This document shows, in pieces, positions 1-8,458 of a DNA stretch of 64,000 nt. A model generated the notes under the pieces. That model made no database searches. It was not told where the DNA came from and saw only the letters and a list, made by a program, of their open reading frames with translations. Made by a program: the position numbers and the translations under genes. Positions within the stretch are counted from its first letter, which is position 1; every line of letters starts with the position of its first letter. Where the stretch lies: contig JAPLEO010000001.1 in assembly GCA_026391125.1 (NCBI GenBank), positions 1 to 64,000 on the forward strand. Reading direction: 5' to 3'. The stretch is from Bacteroidota bacterium. Lineage in GTDB: Bacteria > Bacteroidota > Bacteroidia > Chitinophagales > Chitinophagaceae.

Positions 1-120
1 ATGCTACAAGTTATCAGCATATCTGTCTTTGACAAAGTACCGATAAATGAACTTTTCGCAAACCCAATACAACAAAATTTCAAAGAGCTAAATCGTAACC
101 AATTGAATATCTTCGACTAA
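1..120 (+). CDS. C-terminal fragment of a probable IS4-type transposase (cut by window edge)
   Basis: An open frame enters from the left edge and stops at TAA 118-120, giving 39 visible residues. The tail pattern (LQVISISVFDKVPINELF, then a stretch ending QLNIFD) resembles the C-terminal end of IS4-type transposases common in Bacteroidota, which often close with a QLNLF-like tail. This assignment is from memory of the family, not an alignment. The catalytic DDE region would lie outside the window, so integrity of the element cannot be judged. No terminal inverted repeat was recognised in the 28 bases before the next gene. It is too short for the supplied ORF track. Confidence 0.45.
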   Translation: MLQVISISVFDKVPINELFANPIQQNFKELNRNQLNIFD

Positions 121-148
121 TATCAAAACGCTAGTGAAAATATATGAC

Positions 149-1171
149 TTATTTACAGGATTTTGCAAGTTGAATTGCAGCTTCAGCAGATCCTAAATTT
201 TTAGCTAGCGTCAAGTCTTCACACGCACCAGTTTTATCAAGCATACTAAGTTTTGCCATTGCTCGCTGATAAACAACTGCGTCATTTTTAGGATTCAATT
301 CAATTGCCTTGGAGAAATCATTAATTGCTGTAGCAAATCTTTTAAATCCCATATTCATCAAACCTCTACTGAAATATGCATCCATATTAGAAGGTTCCAA
401 TTCAATTGTTTTATCCAAATCCTGAAAGGAACCAATTGAATCTTTCATACTTGATTTTGATATTGCTCTATTAAAATAGATATCTACATTTTTAGGATTC
501 TGTTTTAGGGCCTGATCAAAATCCTTAATTGCCCCTACATGGTTATTTAACCGCGCTTTTGCAATTCCTCGATTGAAAAATAAATTAATCGAATTGGAAT
601 CCATTTCAATTGCTTTATTATAGTCTAAAATGGCTCCACTGAAATCTTTCAAATATCCTTTTTCTAACCCTCTGTTGAAATAAATATTAACAGTTCTTGG
701 ACTAAGAGATATTGTTTTAGTGAAGTCTTGTAATGCGCCAAAATGGTCGTTCAAAACAGACCGTGCCAAGCCCCTTTTAAAATAGATATCTGAATTATTT
801 TGATCCAGTACTAAAGCGATTGAAAAATCGTAGATGGCTCCTTTGAAATCGTTTATTGCATACTTTTCAATTCCCCGATTATAATAAGCATTGGGTATGG
901 TAGGAAAAAGAGTTAATGCCTTGCTATAGTCTTCGATAGCTCCAACATGATCGGCATACATACTTCTACAATAACCTCTATTGAAAAATATATCGGCATT
1001 ATTAGGTTCTAACGTAAGTGCTTTTGAATATTCCTGCACTGCATTTTTATAATCTTTTTGTTGAAGCTTTTCATTTCCATTCGCAAAAAAATCTACCGTA
1101 TTCTGGCAATACGCATTTTCTGCAAAAAAGAGAATACCTAAAATAGTTAATGAAATGATAGAATTTTTCAC
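149..1171 (-). CDS. Secreted tetratricopeptide repeat protein
   Basis: A 340-residue protein with an N-terminal signal peptide (about residues 1-22, ending AYCQ). Nearly all of the rest is a run of about eight to nine 34-residue TPR units, recognisable by the recurring NRG...AI.D..KAI..P pattern from about residue 28 to 330. TPR solenoids bind proteins or peptides, so a periplasmic or surface scaffold role is likely, but no partner can be named. The DNA-level repetition (the recurring AATTGC and GAAA motifs) comes from the protein repeats. The gene stands alone, between the transposase fragment and a receiver-domain gene on the same strand. Confidence 0.85.
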   Translation of the reverse strand: MKNSIISLTILGILFFAENAYCQNTVDFFANGNEKLQQKDYKNAVQEYSKALTLEPNNADIFFNRGYCRSMYADHVGAIEDYSKALTLFPTIPNAYYNRGIEKYAINDFKGAIYDFSIALVLDQNNSDIYFKRGLARSVLNDHFGALQDFTKTISLSPRTVNIYFNRGLEKGYLKDFSGAILDYNKAIEMDSNSINLFFNRGIAKARLNNHVGAIKDFDQALKQNPKNVDIYFNRAISKSSMKDSIGSFQDLDKTIELEPSNMDAYFSRGLMNMGFKRFATAINDFSKAIELNPKNDAVVYQRAMAKLSMLDKTGACEDLTLAKNLGSAEAAIQLAKSCK

Positions 1172-1250
1172 GAATACTTTATTTGTATCATTAATCTAAG
1201 TTAATTTCTATATTGATATTTAGACAAACTAAGTGCTGGGTGATTTAACA

Positions 1251-1643
1251 CTATGGAGTAAATATTTTTGCCAATGTTTGAATAGTCAGTGGCTTAGTAA
1301 CATAATCAATTACAGCAGGATAAGTTTTTGCCTTTTCAATGTCGCGAGGATCTATCGAAGAGGTATGCATAATTACTTTGCAATCCTTTATAATGTTTTT
1401 TGGTAATTGATTAAATTCATCCAAAAATTCCCACCCATCCATTACCGGCATATTAATATCAAGTAAAATTAGTTGGGGCAATGGACAACGAGATGTCCTG
1501 ATGTTTTCTTTTATATCCTCTAAAGCCTCAGTTGCACTTTCGAAGCTTCTAACTTTTTTATCGGGATATGCGTCTTTAATAATTTCTTGGTTAAGGAAAT
1601 TAACTAAACTATCATCATCTATTAGAAATATATCTTTTATCAA
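1251..1643 (-). CDS. Stand-alone response regulator receiver protein
   Basis: A single receiver domain of 130 residues with no output domain. The acidic pocket is D9-D10-D11, the phospho-acceptor is D62 in LLDINMPVMDGWEF, the switch Thr is T94 and the conserved Lys is K117 in TKP. CheY-like single-domain regulators act by protein contact or as phosphate intermediates in a relay. The frame has no ATG upstream of the first beta strand and is closed by a TAA, so translation probably starts at TTG 1643. It diverges from a second receiver of the same subfamily at 1843. A hybrid kinase with an Hpt domain lies about 2 kb away and is a plausible partner, which is inference only. Confidence 0.85.
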   Translation of the reverse strand: MIKDIFLIDDDSLVNFLNQEIIKDAYPDKKVRSFESATEALEDIKENIRTSRCPLPQLILLDINMPVMDGWEFLDEFNQLPKNIIKDCKVIMHTSSIDPRDIEKAKTYPAVIDYVTKPLTIQTLAKIFTP

Positions 1644-1842
1644 ATCTTGTATTTTATCAGAATATTACCTTCCAATTCAATCAGAACCTATAACCTATAA
1701 AAATAATGTATGATTAAGTTTTTACAAAATTAAAACTAGTTTAATTAAACCAACTTAAACAACTTGCTTTTAAAATTGAGGTAGTTTTAAAATATTAATG
1801 AAAAAGAAGCTACATTTATACTAACTTTTAATTCAAAATGGT

Positions 1843-2265
1843 ATGATTCAGGTTGCAATGTGCATAGACGACGACCCGATTGTTTTAATGTTGAATGATT
1901 TGATTCTTAAAGAGCAGTCATTTTGTGGCACTTTGTTAAAATATGATAAAGCTGAATCTGCACTGGAATATTTTGAACTTCAATCCAAATTACCCAAAGA
2001 ATCACAAACCTTACCATCCCTTATATTTCTAGATATCAATATGCCGGTAATGGATGGATGGGAATTTTTGGAAGTATTTACAAATAAGTATAAGATGCTT
2101 CATGATACTACCAAGGTAATCATCCTGTCCTCAAGCGTAAATCCAACCGATTTAGAAATGTCAGAAAATCATCCCTTAGTGATTGGTTTTATGCCAAAAC
2201 CTTTAGGAGAATCAGAACTTGCTGATCTTAAAGCTAACCCTACTATAATTCAATATTTTGCATAA
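1843..2265 (+). CDS. Stand-alone response regulator receiver protein
   Basis: A 140-residue single receiver domain. Acidic residues D9-D11 (IDDDP), phospho-acceptor D64 in FLDINMPVMDGWEFL, switch residue S96 and conserved K119 (PKP) are all present, so it should be phosphorylatable. The stretch DINMPVMDGWEFL is shared with the divergently encoded receiver at 1251-1643, which suggests an old duplication. There is no DNA-binding or enzymatic output domain. Start ATG 1843 is preceded by an in-frame-unrelated ATG at 1838. It converges on the GH5 gene with 17 bases between stops. Confidence 0.87.
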   Translation: MIQVAMCIDDDPIVLMLNDLILKEQSFCGTLLKYDKAESALEYFELQSKLPKESQTLPSLIFLDINMPVMDGWEFLEVFTNKYKMLHDTTKVIILSSSVNPTDLEMSENHPLVIGFMPKPLGESELADLKANPTIIQYFA

Positions 2266-2282
2266 ATAGTCGATCTCATATC

Positions 2283-3314
2283 CTAATGAGATATGGTGAG
2301 ATACTTTTCTAAGATTTGCATCTGTGGACGATCCTTCCCTTCCTTTGGTTCAATAGATAAACGATAATTTCCCCACCAAGGACCGGCTGCCCAATAAGCA
2401 CCATTTACTCCATTAATATTGATATAATATAGGAACTTGTCAAGTACTACCAGCCATCTTGGATCATCATCAGGAACCCCATATTCGCCAATAAACCCTT
2501 TTTTATTATTCTTTTTCAACCATTTTACGAATGGCTTTATTGCTTCAACTCCATCGTCTGTACTATTAATATTATAATCATACGTTCGATCTGTACCTCC
2601 TTTTGAATTCAAATAGCGTCCAGTGAAGTCGCGATCAAAATAACAATGCGCTTCATAAACCAGCAAATCACTACTATCTACTAAAGACTTTAATTGGTCA
2701 TTATTAATTTTCCAATCAATTGAATTTGAAAATTCAGACCCAGAAACAAAAATGATATGGGTCTTATCAACTGTTCGAATGCCATTGATTGCTTCCTGAG
2801 CAATTTTTAACCAAGACATTTCAAACATATCATGGGGTTCATTCATTATTTGAAAGCCATAAATATTGTCATACCCTTTCAATGCAAAAGCCAACCTTTT
2901 CCAAACATCTGCCAATGTTTTAGATGGCAATTGCTTTGAGCCTATCACCCAAATTTTGTCGTTCATGGTATATCTCCCAAAATTCTGAAGGGTTAATTTA
3001 ACTTGCAATCCAATAGAATTACAGGTTCTTATCAAAGTATACATCCGACTCATTTCAACCGAATCCAAATCTGCCATCAATTTTGGCTGAACCCTTTCCC
3101 ATCTAAATGGAATATCAATCATTCGAAACCCCTTGTTATGAAAGTATTGCAGTTCCGCAGAGTCGGGGTAAATAAAATCAACCCCATAAACACCGGGGAA
3201 TTTAGTTTGACCAAATTCCGGACCACAAACCTTAATACCAAAGGGTTGCGCAATCCCATTCATGGGGGTTATTAAAAGAAAAATTAAAAAGATATAAAAG
3301 CCGAAGTACTTCAT
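2283..3314 (-). CDS. Secreted glycoside hydrolase family 5-like (cellulase-type) enzyme
   Basis: A 343-residue protein with a signal peptide (about 1-23). The clan A (beta/alpha)8 signature is clear: the acid/base sits in QIMNEP (E159), the nucleophile in IGEYG (E277), and a conserved His in EAHCYF (H223). The length suits a single catalytic domain without a carbohydrate-binding module. GH5 enzymes cut beta-1,4-glucans, mannans or related polymers with retention of configuration; the exact substrate cannot be read from the sequence. It is not in a recognisable polysaccharide utilisation locus, since no SusC/SusD pair is nearby. It lies between a receiver gene and the hybrid kinase. Confidence 0.85.
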   Translation of the reverse strand: MKYFGFYIFLIFLLITPMNGIAQPFGIKVCGPEFGQTKFPGVYGVDFIYPDSAELQYFHNKGFRMIDIPFRWERVQPKLMADLDSVEMSRMYTLIRTCNSIGLQVKLTLQNFGRYTMNDKIWVIGSKQLPSKTLADVWKRLAFALKGYDNIYGFQIMNEPHDMFEMSWLKIAQEAINGIRTVDKTHIIFVSGSEFSNSIDWKINNDQLKSLVDSSDLLVYEAHCYFDRDFTGRYLNSKGGTDRTYDYNINSTDDGVEAIKPFVKWLKKNNKKGFIGEYGVPDDDPRWLVVLDKFLYYININGVNGAYWAAGPWWGNYRLSIEPKEGKDRPQMQILEKYLTISH

Positions 3315-3379
3315 TTGCTGTCATTGAAATATTATTGAAGACGAAATTGTTCAATACTTTAACGAATTTAAAAGGCATT

Positions 3380-3417
3380 TATTTTAAAAAGAAAGGCTAC
3401 TTAATTAAGTAGCCTTC
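3380..3417 (-). terminator. Rho-independent terminator of the hybrid kinase gene
   Basis: A perfect 24-base palindrome (3393-3416, arms AAGGCTACTTAA/TTAAGTAGCCTT) lies 37 bases past the stop of the minus-strand kinase gene. On that strand it is followed by a T-rich tract (TTCTTTTTAAAA). Confidence 0.75.
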
Positions 3418-3453
3418 TAAATGTACAATCCCCTAAATCATACATTACTATTG

Positions 3454-6054
3454 TTAGCATGCAACTGCCAATTCATTTATTAATGCTTTTATTTCAAGGG
3501 CCAAATGTCTTTTTACCTCATCAGCTAATCGCTTTAAGTTTTCAACATCGCTATGAAGTAGTGCTCGTTTTTCAACCATCGTTGCATTAGTTTCAATTTT
3601 TTGTAAGATCATCAATAAGTCATTTGCCTTGATATATCCAACACTACTTTTGAGTTTATGAGCCATTTTTGCAACAGTGATCCAGTCATTATTTTCTATT
3701 GAGTCTACAATTAAATGTATTTCAGTATTTAAACTTTCGAAAAGTGGTTTCAAAAGTTCCACTAAATCTTTCTTCTTTAATATTTTTTCGAAGTAACTTA
3801 GGTTATAAGGTTTTATCTCATTTATTTTAGTATTGTTATCTGTAACTATAATCTCTGAATCATCGGCAACAGTTTCCACAATCTTAATATTTAGAACAGT
3901 ACAAAGTTTTTTATAGAGATCAACAAATTCAAAAGGTTTTGACATATAATCTGTAAATCCAACCTCTAAACATTTTTCGAATTCTCCTTTCATAGCCGTT
4001 GCTGTCATTGCAACAATTGGAGTATCATTCTTTAATTCTGTTCTGATAAAGTCTGTGGTCTTGTATCCATCCAAAATTGGCATCTGCAAATCCATCAGAA
4101 TTACATCAAAAGATTTTCCTTTTTTTAGTTTTTCAATGGCTTCCTGACCATTGTTAACAATTGTTGGGAAGATGCCTACACTATTTAAAACGTGATCAAT
4201 TAAAAATTGATTTACTGAATTATCTTCAGCAACCAATACTTTCTTTCCGAGTAGTAGTTTTGAAAAATCTAAGTCATTCAAACGACACATTCCTGTTACA
4301 TCATTTTCAGCAGCAAAACGATAAGGTAATTCAAAAATAAATTCAGACCCTTCTCCATACTTGCTGGTTACCCAAATATTACCATTTTGAAGTTCTACTA
4401 ATTGTTTGCTTATAGTTAATCCAAGACCTGTACCACCATATTTTCGAGCTACATCAACACTAGCCTGAGAAAAACTTTCAAAAACCAATTTCAATTTATC
4501 TTCTTCAATTCCAATGCCACTATCCTTTACTGAAAAACGAAGGACTCCAGAATTGCCTGTTTCATTTTTCATAGATACACTCAATACAATTTTACCTTTT
4601 TCAGTAAACTTAATTGCGTTTCCAACAAGATTTACTAATACTTGGTTCAACCGATAAGGATCTCCAATCAAAAAATTGGGAACCTTATTATCCATATTTA
4701 ATTCAAAATCTAAATGCTTTTTCTCCAGACGATGTGCAAAAAGAGGTCTGATGGCGTCTAATGACTCTCGCATATCGAATGCGATTTCTTCAATGCTTAA
4801 TTTACCTGCCTGGATCTTAGAGAAATCTAAAATGTCATTAATGATCACCAAAAGGTTATTAACCGATCTTTTAATGATAGTAGCATATTTTTCTTGCACA
4901 CTATTAAGCGATGATTCTAATAACAGGTTTGTCATACCTTGTATCCCATTCATAGGGGTACGAATTTCATGACTCATATTGGCTAGAAACTGTTCTTGTA
5001 ATAATTTGGCATTTTCAGCCAATTGCCTTGCGCTAATGAGCTCTTTTTGATATTGAGTTCTTTCTGAAATATCTGTTGCGATACCGCTTATGCCAAATAC
5101 ATTATTATTCTGATCAAATAGTGGGAATTTAACAAGAAGCAGATTCACTGGTCCATTCGGGCCCTCAATAATTTGTTCAACTTCGATTGGTTTTCTTTCT
5201 GAAATAACTTTCGCATCAAGAGAAGAAAAATAATCAGCCTGATCTTTTGAAGTAAGATTGTAATCAGTAAATCCTATCACCTGATTTTTTTGTACCTGCA
5301 ATAGATCCATGAATCGTTGGTTTGCTACCGTGTATTTACCTTGTAAGTCCTTAATGAAAATGATGGATGTAGTATTATCTAAAACTGATTGTAATTGAAA
5401 CTGCTGATGTTTCAGATTTTTTTCAGTTTCTTCCAATTCAAACTGAATTTGTTTTTTATCTGATATATCTCTTACGATACAATGAAATCCTATCGGTTTA
5501 CCATTCTCCATAATTAAAACAGCACACTGTTCTACCCATTTTTTATACCCATTTTTATTTACAATTGGAAATTCATAAATGGTTTCACCAATAAGATGCA
5601 AGTATTGACTATAATAATTCTCAAAAACCCGTTCTTTCCATTGTGGGTCTAAAATGCTGGTAAAATGCTTGCCATCTAATTCTTCAGAAGTATATCCTGT
5701 AAGTTGCAGACTACGCTTACTTATAAAAGTAAAATTACCCGGTAAATCAATTGTGAAAACAACAGATGCTACATTATTAATAATGTATTGGTATTTTTCT
5801 TCACTGATCTTTCCTTGTCGTTCTAAACTACTTAGGAGTTTCATCCCTTTCCAGCTCTGAAAAAGGACAAATGAAATAAATCCAATAGAACATATTCCAA
5901 TCGCCATCGAAAGGATTAACATGGATCTACTAGTATTAATGTGTTTTTCTAGTATTAAAACGACAAAAAAACAAATTGTCAGAATGGCCAATATCAGGAT
6001 ATATGGCACTTTTTTCTGTTGCATCAATAACGGGTGATAAGTTATGTTTTTCAT
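3454..6054 (-). CDS. Hybrid sensor histidine kinase (PAS-PAS-HisKA-HATPase-REC-Hpt)
   Basis: An 866-residue membrane kinase. Two transmembrane helices lie at about 17-36 and 46-66. Two PAS sensor domains follow (about 85-205 and 218-338), then a HisKA dimerisation domain with phospho-His H362 in MSHEIRTPMNG. The HATPase domain has an N-box near NLVGNAIKF and G-boxes DSGIGI and GGTGLGL. A receiver domain has D655 in LMDLQMPILDG and K706, and a C-terminal Hpt domain carries H799 in AHKLKSS. All phosphotransfer residues are present, so a full multistep relay (His-Asp-His-Asp) is possible. No output regulator is adjacent; the stand-alone receivers about 2 kb away could accept phosphate from the Hpt. 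Confidence 0.93.
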   Translation of the reverse strand: MKNITYHPLLMQQKKVPYILILAILTICFFVVLILEKHINTSRSMLILSMAIGICSIGFISFVLFQSWKGMKLLSSLERQGKISEEKYQYIINNVASVVFTIDLPGNFTFISKRSLQLTGYTSEELDGKHFTSILDPQWKERVFENYYSQYLHLIGETIYEFPIVNKNGYKKWVEQCAVLIMENGKPIGFHCIVRDISDKKQIQFELEETEKNLKHQQFQLQSVLDNTTSIIFIKDLQGKYTVANQRFMDLLQVQKNQVIGFTDYNLTSKDQADYFSSLDAKVISERKPIEVEQIIEGPNGPVNLLLVKFPLFDQNNNVFGISGIATDISERTQYQKELISARQLAENAKLLQEQFLANMSHEIRTPMNGIQGMTNLLLESSLNSVQEKYATIIKRSVNNLLVIINDILDFSKIQAGKLSIEEIAFDMRESLDAIRPLFAHRLEKKHLDFELNMDNKVPNFLIGDPYRLNQVLVNLVGNAIKFTEKGKIVLSVSMKNETGNSGVLRFSVKDSGIGIEEDKLKLVFESFSQASVDVARKYGGTGLGLTISKQLVELQNGNIWVTSKYGEGSEFIFELPYRFAAENDVTGMCRLNDLDFSKLLLGKKVLVAEDNSVNQFLIDHVLNSVGIFPTIVNNGQEAIEKLKKGKSFDVILMDLQMPILDGYKTTDFIRTELKNDTPIVAMTATAMKGEFEKCLEVGFTDYMSKPFEFVDLYKKLCTVLNIKIVETVADDSEIIVTDNNTKINEIKPYNLSYFEKILKKKDLVELLKPLFESLNTEIHLIVDSIENNDWITVAKMAHKLKSSVGYIKANDLLMILQKIETNATMVEKRALLHSDVENLKRLADEVKRHLALEIKALINELAVAC

Positions 6055-6282
6055 TATTTAGATTTAGGGAAATCTTAAAAATGGCCTGCATAAATGTTTT
6101 CAATTAGCATTTATGAGGATGTAAAGATTGCTCTAATTCGTCAGCCAAAAAATAACATAAATAAGCAAACTTACGTAGTCGATCTACTACAAATAGCTAT
6201 ATAATTGGCAGATTATGTAGAAAATAGTCGCTTTTATTATCTAATTTTAACCGCCTGATTCGATTAAATAATTATAGTCCTG

Positions 6283-6837
6283 ATGAGATGGAAATCTTTT
6301 TTGATATTATTAAATTCATGCTTTATTTCTTTGCTATGTCTATCCCAGACATATATTCCAGTAGAGAAATCATCTTCCGTAAAATTCTTCATTAACAATT
6401 TCGGTATTAGTACCGAGGGAAGCTTGGGTGGTATAAAAGGAGATATCGATTTTAATCCAAATAAATTGAAAGATGCAAGTTTTGACATGAGTGTAGATGC
6501 TGAATCGATTTTTACAAAAAATAGAACAAGGGATAACCATTTAAAATCACGCGATTATTTTTATGTAGAAAAATATCCGACTATTTACATCATATCAAAA
6601 TCAATAACAAAAGCCTCATTAAAAAACCAATATTGGTTTGAAGGGGAATTGATGATTAAAGATGTAACCCGGCAAATTAAATTTGAATTCACAGCCGAAC
6701 AGGATAAAACCGGATATCTTTTCAAAGCTGATTTTAAAATAAACAGGCGAGATTATTTTATAGGGGGCAGTAGCCTGGTTTTATCAAATAATGTAGATGT
6801 AGCACTTTCCATTTCAACAGTTAAAAAAACTTTTTGA
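6283..6837 (+). CDS. Secreted YceI-like protein
   Basis: A 184-residue protein with a signal peptide (about 1-22) followed by a YceI-type lipocalin-like beta barrel. The features are V.F.I.NFGI.TEG near the start, FD.SVDAESI, and the L.IKDVTRQI.F pattern of the second half. YceI family members are periplasmic and bind isoprenoid or other lipid-like ligands; several are stress-induced. The gene stands alone, divergent from the hybrid kinase, with 228 bases between. A second, distinct YceI protein is encoded at 27770-28324. Confidence 0.8.
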   Translation: MRWKSFLILLNSCFISLLCLSQTYIPVEKSSSVKFFINNFGISTEGSLGGIKGDIDFNPNKLKDASFDMSVDAESIFTKNRTRDNHLKSRDYFYVEKYPTIYIISKSITKASLKNQYWFEGELMIKDVTRQIKFEFTAEQDKTGYLFKADFKINRRDYFIGGSSLVLSNNVDVALSISTVKKTF

Positions 6838-7003
6838 AATTAATTTGATAGCATTCATGTTTTTAGTTAGTCCCGATTTTATTTCTTTTAAAATTCACAT
6901 GACCGATTTTAGCTACGTATTCACCGAGTATTAAGTGGGTATCGCTTTAAAAAAAAAGAAATTTGATAGTATATCTGATACAAAGCAGTATAACAAAATA
7001 TCC

Positions 7004-7099
7004 ATGAGGCACTTTTTGATTCTTCCTTTGATTTTATTAAGTTTAGTTCTATTATTACTATATGCTTGGTGGCCAAGTGAAAAATGGAATAGAGAATAA
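7004..7099 (+). CDS. Possible small single-pass membrane peptide (31 aa) or truncated gene start
   Basis: ATG 7004 to TAA 7097-7099 encodes a very hydrophobic peptide (MRHFLILPLILLSLVLLLLYAWW...) with one predicted membrane helix. It could be a genuine small membrane protein or the surviving 5' end of a gene lost in the deletion that left the neighbouring Omp85 fragment, whose decay boundary coincides with its 3' end. It is too short for the ORF track and no family is recognised. Confidence 0.25.
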   Translation: MRHFLILPLILLSLVLLLLYAWWPSEKWNRE

Positions 7100-7324
7100 T
7101 TTCATGCGCAATTCAGAGTTAAATTCCAACTTAATATCACCGGGCTGTTCTGATAATACAACCTTGCTTGTTGAGGCATTACCTGCATAATAAGTACCCG
7201 GACCCAATGATCTTGCCCTAAATGCTCTAATATCATTTGTGCCTCCTGCAAAAAAAGCCTTCATAAATGGAAGCACATCAAAATTGGCATTGAAAAAATA
7301 ATTGTTTGACAGTGCATTGAAGCA
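7094..7324 (-). pseudogene. Fragment of an Omp85-superfamily (BamA/TamL-like) outer membrane protein gene
   Basis: Minus-strand translation from the TGA at 7325-7327 onward contains FFAGGTNDIRAFRARSLGPG, then a short insert, then GDIKLEFNSELRMKLF. This matches the hallmark barrel segment of TamL/D15-type proteins, where an RAFR-type motif replaces the VRGF lid-lock motif. There is no start codon upstream, a stop closes the 5' side, and similarity ends near 7094, after which the frame runs into unrelated residues. Full-length family members are several hundred residues longer, so this is a remnant of about 75 codons. The 72-residue ORF in the track (7058-7276) is only part of it and uses a GTG as a false start. 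Confidence 0.65.
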
Positions 7325-7345
7325 TCAGGTGGACTAACTCCTTAA

Positions 7346-8410
7346 TTATTTTTTTGCTCGATCATATTGTATCGGCCAATCTATTTTCTCATTGAGTGCA
7401 GATGCTGCATTCAATGGGAAATAAGGGTTGCGTAAAGATTCTCGTGCAAAAAGAATCAAATCAGCATCCTCATTCAGTAAAATAGTTTCTGCTTGTTGAG
7501 CATCCGTAATTAATCCAACTGCAGCAGTAGAAATGCCAGTTGCCTCTTTTATCTTTTTTGAAAAAGGCACATGGTAACCAGGAGACAAGGGGATTCGTAC
7601 ATTACTAATATTGCCGCCAGAAGAGCAGTCAATCAAATCAATACCCATCTCTTTTAAAATGCTGGACAATTCAACGGATTCATCAATATTCCAACCACCG
7701 TCTACCCAATCTGTTGCTGAAATTCGCACGAATAAAGGGAGTTCTGCAGGCCATACTTCCTGAACAGCTGTTACTACCTCACAAAGAAATCGAATTCTGT
7801 TTTGAAAACTTCCTCCGTATGCATCCATCCTTTGATTTGATAATGGAGAAAAGAATTCATGAATAAGGTATCCGTGAGCTGCATGAATTTCTATGATTTT
7901 AAACCCCGCTTCAAAAGCCCTTTTTGCAGCGGCTTTAAAGCTTTCCACCAGTTTATGTATTCCTTCTATATTTAATGAAATGGGCATAGAATACTTTTCA
8001 TTAAAATGAATCGCAGTTGGTGCAACGGTTTGCCAGCCACCTTCTTCTTTGTGTAACATTTCTCCTCCTTTCCAAGGTTGAGCACAACTTGCTTTCCTTC
8101 CTGCATGTGCTAACTGGATCGCCGGAACAGAGCCCTGTGCTTCTATAAATGTGGTAATTCTTTTAAGATTTGGTATGTGCTCATCTTTCCAAAGGCCGAT
8201 ATCGTAAGGAGAAATTCTGCCTTCTGGCGAAACGGCACAAGCTTCAGCAATAATTAAACCCGCACCGCCAACAGCACGGCTTCCTAAATGAACTAAATGC
8301 CAATCGTTTGCAAAACCATCTTCTGCTGAATATTGACACATAGGAGAAATTACAATCCTATTTTTTAATTGAACAGATTTAATTTTGAAAGAAGAGAAAA
8401 GCTTAGCCAT
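7346..8410 (-). CDS. NADH:flavin oxidoreductase, old yellow enzyme family (YqjM/NamA type)
   Basis: A 354-residue FMN-dependent TIM-barrel ene-reductase. It has the YqjM-class N-terminus with C25 in ISPMCQYSA (the residue that tunes the flavin), QLAHAGRK near residue 100, and the substrate-anchoring pair H176/H179 with Y181 in EIHAAHGYLIHEF. FMN-binding motifs follow, including FARE..RNPYFP near the C-terminus. Enzymes of this class reduce alpha,beta-unsaturated aldehydes, ketones and nitro compounds with NAD(P)H and are linked to electrophile detoxification. It is cytoplasmic, with no signal peptide. It is divergent from the serine hydrolase gene with only 48 bases between, so the two may share a promoter region. 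Confidence 0.93.
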   Translation of the reverse strand: MAKLFSSFKIKSVQLKNRIVISPMCQYSAEDGFANDWHLVHLGSRAVGGAGLIIAEACAVSPEGRISPYDIGLWKDEHIPNLKRITTFIEAQGSVPAIQLAHAGRKASCAQPWKGGEMLHKEEGGWQTVAPTAIHFNEKYSMPISLNIEGIHKLVESFKAAAKRAFEAGFKIIEIHAAHGYLIHEFFSPLSNQRMDAYGGSFQNRIRFLCEVVTAVQEVWPAELPLFVRISATDWVDGGWNIDESVELSSILKEMGIDLIDCSSGGNISNVRIPLSPGYHVPFSKKIKEATGISTAAVGLITDAQQAETILLNEDADLILFARESLRNPYFPLNAASALNEKIDWPIQYDRAKK

Positions 8411-8458
8411 AATAATTGATTCTATTCAAAACTAATAAGTTCTAGCCATAAAATTAGA

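Larger units (their letters stand above)
6838..7345. other. Gene-poor stretch holding a small ORF and an Omp85-type gene scar
   Basis: No complete conventional gene is visible. The left half is AT-rich with no recognisable coding sequence. The right half holds a 31-codon plus-strand ORF (7004-7099) abutting a decayed minus-strand Omp85/TamL-like fragment (7094-7324), both listed separately. The arrangement looks like the junction left by a deletion. Confidence 0.6.

Noticed and set aside
149-1171. DNA-level tandem repeats in the first gene
   Set aside because: The periodicity is the 102-base period of the TPR coding units, not a separate repeat element.
2273-2292. ATCTCAT / ATGAGAT hairpin between convergent receiver and GH5 genes
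   Set aside because: The stem is only 7 bp and AT-rich, and there is no clear T tract, so it was not called as a terminator.
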